From Podaxis mareebaensis (taxonomy: Eukaryota > Basidiomycota > Agaricomycetes > Agaricales > Agaricaceae), in the NCBI GenBank assembly GCA_018524725.1, contig JAEUWP010000503.1:124001-188000 (forward strand): a stretch of DNA of 64,000 nt. Direction: 5' to 3'. Under the pieces are notes generated by a model. It searched no databases and was not told the origin of the DNA. It saw only the letters and a program-made list of their open reading frames with translations. The translations under genes and the position numbers were made by a program. This document shows, piece by piece, positions 57,681-64,000 of this stretch. The stretch's first letter is position 1. Each line of letters starts with the position of its first letter.

Positions 57681-59257
57681 GCTTGTTACTAGCTACTTCT
57701 TGAAACGCCAACGACCATACATGCATTTGCGAGCTGGTGCTCCTCTGTCAAGCGGCAATCATCGAGAAACCAAGAAATAGTTCTTTGTACCTCCCCGTGC
57801 ACAAGTCAACTCGTAAACATTCTCTACACCCGACACACCACCTTGCCTGACATTCCTCTCACCTTTCTTTGTATTCTATGTCCGTGAATGCAATAGTGAA
57901 CAACGTCATAATCGGAGGAAATGAAACGCGCCCTTCCTTCCCCACCCCTATCTCTGCCTCCTCTTGCGTGATTTCTAGGCACCTCTTATTTACAACGAAA
58001 GTATCAAAAACCCTTGACGCGCGGAAAACTAGGAGCATAATTTAGTCAAACTCAAAACCCGCAAGTTCAAATTCCAGAAGCGTTTAATACGAAGGTTTCA
58101 ATCGTTCTTGAATGACTAGCCTACACCCAATCTCCTGATCAAACTCATGTTCCGGACTGGCAACCTATCGCCAGTCACTAGTCAGCCTTGTATCATATCT
58201 AAGTGCGTTCTTCCCCCCCCCCGGTTCACCTATTTACCCATAACCAGGGTACCGATCCGTCCAGCTGTATCCGGAAACCCGGTACGATGGACAAAGCACT
58301 GGGTCTGAAGATGCCGCAACGCACTACCCACCTCAAGGTCCTCCTCGTGTTCACCAACTTCCCAGCGCTTATATCACCTTCCCGCGAAACGTTCCCTTCT
58401 CAGTCCACACGCAGTCACTTACGTCCGAGAGAGGGGTGCACGAGCTTACGATCATCTCCTTCCCTTTTTGCACCTCTTGGGTCCAGCTCGGATCGGACGT
58501 CCCTTCTAACCTCTCCTGATCATAGACACCGATCCCGTAACTGTGACAGGCCAGGCTCACTCTCCACCTTCACGCAGCTACTCTACTCCAAGTTATCGGG
58601 ATTGATACACGACACGACCCTCTCGAAGCCGTCCATGTTCTTTTCTCCACCCTCCCTTCACCTTCGCCCTTCGTCTTCCTTTGTTAACCTGCCAAATCTC
58701 AGGCCTTGGGTTCGAAACTCCGCCAACGGCCTCATTCTTTCCCCATTCATCTCTTATCAAACAAGGGCAACCTTCGCGAGATTCCAGCCGCTACCAAGTA
58801 GGCTAGCGCTAGCCAAGCTGACTGGAGTTGTACGGCATTTCGTGCTGATCGTACCGACGCAAGAGCCTTCCTATATGCTTCTCTCGTGGGCTTCTTTCAA
58901 TCGTCTCCCCGGATCTCGCTGTATTGTGGATGGGGTAGATGAGTAGGCTGCCTGGCTTCTCCGCACGTTGTGGCCTGGAGGCTTCTACAACAGGTTTTGC
59001 ATTGCGTCCTTGCGATGATTGGATCCTATATGACTGAAAGGCCATAGCACTCTTTGTGCTTTCCAACGGCGTGACTGCCATGGCCCTGCTGCGAAATATG
59101 TTGAATCTATAGAAACGTAACTTGGAGTCCCAGTAGAGTGGACTGACGTCGGACCTGGACGGCGTACGGTTCACTTATGTATATTTTAGAGTGCAATGAA
59201 AATGGATTAGAAAGGGATTTGGGAGTGAAAGTGACGAACGCGCGACAAGCGGAAGCG
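57681..59257. other. Region with one long unassigned frame
   Basis: Contains a 247-codon plus-strand frame at 58203-58946 rich in Ser/Pro/Leu/Arg with no recognised domain and no splice partners. Other registers in the same place also read protein-like fragments, so it may be a decayed gene. The rest is 3' flank of the kinase gene. Confidence 0.35.
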
Positions 59258-62200
59258 TCACGGTGTGTTCCCCGAGTGCGTTTCTGAATTTTGAGTCGTC
59301 ATATCAGACAAAACCTTAGAAGGCCACGTAAATGCGCGGGTTAATCGAAGCTTTGCCCCCAAAATACCGCCAGACCAACTCATCGGAGGTCCAACATCCA
59401 CAAGGGCAACATGTATCTTCTCATCCCACTCCTTCCGTCCCTCAGCCTGGCCAGATGCCAGCGTACTCCCAGCGGCAGCAGTTGATGACGAACTTGCAAC
59501 ATTCATAAATGCCCTCGCAACGTGCGCACAAAACTTGACAGCGATGCCCAATGAAATCGCTAGATTTATCAAACTAGTCGCATTCAAACTGACCCCCCAC
59601 AATGGCATAACGCCCATCATGCTCACCACCGCCATTGCAACGACCCCAGTGACGATCGTCGCAGTGCGCCAGGATCCGAGGAGCAGCGCGGTGACGACGA
59701 GTACAGAGGCAAGCCCGAGCCTGAGGACCTCCTGTGTGATCTCGACGATGTGTGCGTATTGGTCGAAGAAAACGTAGAAGAGGGAGTAGGGGAAGACTTC
59801 AGCGCCGGTTTCTTGAGTGATCTCGTCTGCGATTCGGTATGCGGCTGCGAACGCGTTAATGTAATTGTCTTGTGACTTGAGTGGTTTGTGAAATGTGCGG
59901 AAGTGAGATTGCTTCAACCTGGGGCGAGTCTTGGGTGAATGAGAGGGCGTCGCCGAATGCGGTTTTGCCTGCAAGGGAACATTCGGTCGTTGTTGGCGAA
60001 GCGAGCCATTGTTTGAGATATCTCATGAGCTCCTCAGGTTGAGGGAGCCTATCCATTGTGATGTTCCACGCAGGTTCGTGGTCTTCATAGCAGGGTTTGC
60101 ACAGGCGAGATGGAGTGCGGCCAGTGCAAACAAAAATATGGAAGGGTTATTCTTGCGGACACGACAACATTCATCATTGACGGGATTGAGCCAACCGAGG
60201 AAGTTGTGGATCCAAGAAGCGGTGGGTTGGTTGATGAGCAAGGTTGACGGTCTCTTAACATTCAGCTTCCAGTCGGTTTGTGAGGGGGAAGTCTTGACAA
60301 GTTGCGAACCGACCACAGAGCGCTTGTTGGTCTGCTCGATGTATAACATCAAGATCCTTAGCAGCGAAATAAACGGGAGATCCGACGTCAAGGTATGCTT
60401 CGACAGAACCGAAGTACGAGACAAGGTAAGAATCCAAGGGCAAAGCCAGACGCTGGTCTGTAGAATCAGTCAACTACGGATCTGCCAGCGGAATCTCGGG
60501 CGACTTACCCAGTCCGAGCTGCAGATGTTGGATGGAGATTACAGGTGCGACAGTTGCCCCAAGGAATATAATCATGACACCGGCTTTGGTAGCGGGCTTT
60601 AAGAGGAAAGACGTATAGTAACGACGGATGAACCACGCCATCTGACCAAGGCTGCTCAAGCCAGCAGATGTCTCTGGTAGTGCAATTCGAGACGAGAGGT
60701 GAATGCAAGGGAAGCAGTCAACACGACTGCTCTGAAACGAAGTCAGTCAAACGAGTGAGGATGCCTGGGAACCGAATTGACCTCGACGCGTTTTAGATCC
60801 AAAAGCAAGGCACTGACAAATACGGTCACTTGCAGTGTCGCATTGATCAACACGCTTCCGGCAGCATACAACGCAAAGTTGCGCACAGCAGGCATGGGGA
60901 CCAAACTTCCCAGAGCAAAGGCCACGGTCTCCGCGATGGTGCTAAACAAGATGGAAGGTCCCATCCTCGCCAATGCACGTGCCACCCCCTGCTCTGCGCT
61001 CAGATACAACGGGAGTGAAGTACAACACATGTCTACATGTGTTGGCTCAAATGGTGAGCGGTGAGAGTTAGTGGGAGATAATGGGCTCGGGTAGTTCCTT
61101 GTGCGGTTGGTGCTGCATTAGATGCATGAAGTGCGTTCTGACGGTCAAGCTCATGGACAAGGGAGGGACTCTGGCGATAACGAGTGACTCTGATGCCCAA
61201 TAAAAAGAAAAACCCAACAGCAGTCGAGGTATGTAGATAGAAGGACCAAGCAGATGGTGAAAAGTCCAAGCATCGCCTTTGAGTTGGCAAAAGAGCCGAG
61301 GAGACCGGGGGAAATGGTGTGAATATTACGGGAGTCCGATTGAAAGATCAGATGATACATTAGACCGCTCGAAGAGTTTTGGCAAGTTGCGGATCCACTG
61401 AATAAACGAGGATATAACACCATCTTCATTTTTTGTTGCGGATCCACTGCCAAGTGTTAAGGAGACGTAGGGGAACATAGCCAAGTACGACAAAACGACA
61501 ACGCAAACATCTGTGTTTGTACTCTTGTTGAGTTCCTCCTCGAGGGATACCCCAGTCGAGAAAACGACTGACGGATCAGACTCTGCCTCAGAGCGTTGAC
61601 TCAACTAGGTGAGGCATTCACGCAAGGCAATCTCCCATTCCGTGATTATGGCTTGTTTGTGTGGATCAAGTGAGTCGGGAACAGCATATGTAACAATGAG
61701 AGCCTCTGCTTTCAAGTACTCTATAAAGCCCTTGTCATTGACAGGAAACCCCCCCCTTCCTAACACAAATTGTGGTTCAAGCGGTTGCTCAAAATCGGGT
61801 AGACAATCGACCGGGCTCCAAGCGCACTCCTCGAGGTGGTCGGCCCGAGTGTCGGGGTCATAACCATACGAATCATCTCCATACCAAGCCGCGACGGACT
61901 GCGCGACACATGCTCCACGAGGACGTGCAGGCTTGAAGCAAACGTCATCGAGAGTGAATCCGTTGGGCGAAACGAGATCGCGAATATCTCGTTCAACCTC
62001 AAACCAGTACTTAGGGTGGTCCTAAGACGACACTAGACCCTTCTCGCCAACGGTGATTGACGTGGTGGTGGTATTGTTAGGGTTTGACCCTGTTACCTGG
62101 GATGCAGCAGTAACGAAGATTTGTTCGGTGGGATAGAATGGTCCGAAATGCTGGTCAAAGTACTCCTGCACCCCGCTCTCCGAGTCTGGGGCTACCCATA

Positions 62201-63591
62201 AGCGGACAGGATCTGTTTTATAAGGGATACAATTGCGAATATGAACCAAGGGTGACTGGCAGCGAAAAGGCCAAGGTGATAAAAGCTTTTACGGATCATG
62301 TTGTTGAGACGATACGGACAAGGTTGGACTGTCTCAGTAGGGTCAAGTAAAGCTGCTCCTCGACGCGAGTGGCGGGATTCGGACTTAGTACCTAGGGAGT
62401 CCCCCTCGATATACTGCGATAACGATGCGGCACCAACAAGACCACGTGTGCGAATCCTTGGTGAGGCGGTCTCTTCTGAAAGGGCAACGCATTCGTAAGA
62501 GACCTCTCGCGGCAGTGACGCCGAAAGGTAGAAATGCCGTATAACCCGTCGGAAAGCCCAGAACCGTCAACGAATAAGTGATTATGAGGATGAAGGATAA
62601 GCATGACAGCGAACCAACGATATAGGTAGGGTCCCGCATCAGGTAAGGGAACGGGTGGTGAGACGTGTGGTGGGACAATCAATGCAAATACACCGGCTAG
62701 TCAGGTCGCTATCGTAGCAGTTCCGAGGTGGAGCACCGTAGGGGGAAATTTCGATGGACGGAGTGGTTGGGAAAATGACCTGAAAAGGACTTCCAAGGGG
62801 TCTCTCGTCGCCCAGGAATTTGAAAAATGCAGGGTAGTCCTTCCCACCACTCCCAATGAAATCCATGGCATAACCGTTGTGACACCGAACTGCACATTTT
62901 TGCAGCTATCGTAGAACCTTTGCCAAACTTCTCCGTAACGAAGAAATCGGCAGACTTGAACTGCTGTCAGAGCACTCGAAGACTCTTGGGTTGTAGTGAT
63001 GGTCACGAACTCAGCCTGGTGAGGAGAGCACGTAAAGGAACAAAAGAATGTCCTGAAATTATTCCTGCAAGCAGGACAGGATGCTAGGAAAGCTTCCGTT
63101 TAGACAAAGTTGTTCTTGAGTGTCTCGACCTAGTCGGAGGTGCAGCAGACTGGTCCGTTGGCGAGCTCAGCCCCGCAAACCCCTACGAGTAGTGAACGAG
63201 CATCATCACCTTCAGACTGCAGTAGAATAAAGTGAGCATTATTTGTAGAAAGACGAGGGAGAATGACGTGCCTCCTTTGGCGGTCCATCATACGGACATG
63301 GCAGAGGTTTGAACCCCTTGGTGCCGCATGATGACCGCATAGTGCACCGTCCGACATTTCCCCCATTATCGCTCACGCTGAACAACCAGGTTTTACGAAG
63401 TTCAAAATTGAGAGTAGACAGACAATTCTAGAGGCGGCACAAACACAGAGGGCTGAGATGACGAGAGAGCGAGGACAGTGAGGACGGGGATGCGAGGTCG
63501 CCACAGGTCGCCAGGTGAGTGAATGAGCACGTGAATAACAGTGCAAGCTCAGATCATGCCTATTAATCACTCTCATGACTTCTGTCGCTTC
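59258..63591 (-). pseudogene. NPC1-like sterol transporter, degenerate
   Basis: Minus-strand blocks in NPC1 order are all recognisable. The N-terminal Cys-rich domain has LLVGVCGAELANGPVCCTSD, FLASCPACRNNFRTFFCSFT and MDFIGSGGKDYPAFFKFLGD. The luminal loop has KYWFEVERDIRDLVSPNGFT. The sterol-sensing domain has MARALARMGPSILF-like sequence (here GVARALARMGPSILFSTIAE), and the C-terminal RND part has GVSLNATSLINLAISLGIAV. Breaks are many: TAG and TAA within the N-terminal domain just after TSD (near 63130 and 63100), register changes around 62950 and 62900, and a C-terminus that leaves the family sequence after DVGPP and stops at 59258 before the last membrane helices. The intact protein moves sterol out of the vacuole/lysosome. 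An intact copy presumably exists elsewhere. Confidence 0.8.
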
Positions 63592-63595
63592 CACA

Positions 63596-64000
63596 ATGAC
63601 CGAATCTATCCAGTTCCAAACCAGCCCCCAAACCAGTCCCTAAAGCAGCCCTCAAATGCTACAAGGCCCCCCCCCCCAAAAAAAAATACGATTCGTGGGC
63701 AGCAAGTCTGCTAAACCATCCAGGCCAGGAGTGCAATCCTTCGTCACCAACCAGATCCCCCAAGATACCCTCCATGACGATCAACTCAATGCTGCAACCC
63801 GACAACTCCCTTCCAGCTACTCATTTGAGATTCACAAAACGATACACCGTATCCGCAAAAATACCGCCACCATGGTTGCTCTTCAAATGCCAGAAGGTTT
63901 TCAGATGTTTGTTTGCACCACCGCAGATATAATCGAGCAGTGCCCAGGAAATTCTCGACAGCGGTGGATAACTTGCTGAAGGTGTCCGGCAGGTTCACCA
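63596..64000 (+). pseudogene. DPH1: DPH1 5' part, frameshifted, runs off the window
   Basis: The plus-strand frame 63656-63979 reads KKIRFVGSKSAKPSRPGVQ, FVTNQIPQDTLHDDQLNAA, SFEIHKTIHRIRK and ATMVALQMPEGFQMFVCTTA, then DIIEQ: the N-terminus of the diphthamide synthase subunit DPH1. The likely ATG (63596) is in another register, because the C-run and A-run near 63667-63686 have the wrong length for the two parts to join. After DIIEQ the sequence leaves the family and stops at 63979. The intact enzyme uses an iron-sulphur cluster to start diphthamide synthesis on EF2. The start is only a few bases from the divergent NPC1 relic. A homopolymer sequencing error could explain the first break but not the loss of similarity after DIIEQ. 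Confidence 0.65.

Noticed and set aside
58203..58946. 247-codon plus-strand frame as a real gene
   Set aside because: Low-complexity composition, no domain, no introns where neighbours have them; kept only as an unassigned frame.

Overview
The window comes from the nuclear genome of a mushroom-forming basidiomycete (Agaricomycetes). This is shown by many 45-65 nt GT-AG introns, Tad1-like LINE and chromodomain Ty3/gypsy elements, expanded NACHT P-loop genes, an HNH_2 endonuclease gene, and basidiomycete-type RSC1/2, RGP1, TRS33, NPC1 and DPH1 homologues. No tRNA, rRNA or CRISPR array was found.

Layout. 0-7.5 kb is accessory and decayed: two LINE tails converge on an apparently intact HNH gene, followed by a ~1 kb palindromic 35-bp minisatellite, an AT-rich unrecognised gene and a broken 2OG-Fe(II) dioxygenase (TET/JBP-like) gene cut off by an LTR. 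7.5-19.1 kb is one 11.66-kb LTR retrotransposon on the minus strand with gag-pol-chromodomain and an extra ~1061-codon frame (ORF3) before the 3' LTR. 19.1-37 kb is a segmental duplication: each arm carries a NACHT gene and an RGP1 gene. In arm A the NACHT gene is cut by the LTR element and RGP1 is frameshifted. In arm B both are intact, and the NACHT gene continues in frame into a protein kinase. A TRS33-like TRAPP subunit gene lies between the arms. A third NACHT gene (plus strand) follows at 37.2-39.2 kb. 40-57.7 kb is mostly ordinary gene territory: GFA-type enzyme, single-pass membrane protein, RSC1/2 chromatin remodeller subunit, C2H2 regulator, GH71/GH99-like protein with a long disordered tail, and a P-loop kinase of the YFH7/uridine kinase type. 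59.3-64 kb holds a decayed NPC1 gene and, divergently, a damaged 5' part of DPH1.

Main observations. (1) The retrotransposon frame runs ~10.9 kb in one register and its internal stops are 38 TGA against 1 TAG. The two LTRs differ at 13 positions, all at CpG sites. The protease, reverse transcriptase and integrase active sites are each changed by a transition that fits a CpG site. Together these form a very clean record of CpG-methylation decay. (2) The element's two flanks are different truncated genes (dioxygenase and NACHT), with no target-site duplication. (3) A nine-exon, 1034-residue NACHT-kinase fusion is supported by consistent intron phases and the absence of any methionine between the two domains. 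(4) The ORF3 protein downstream of the chromodomain has no function I can name.
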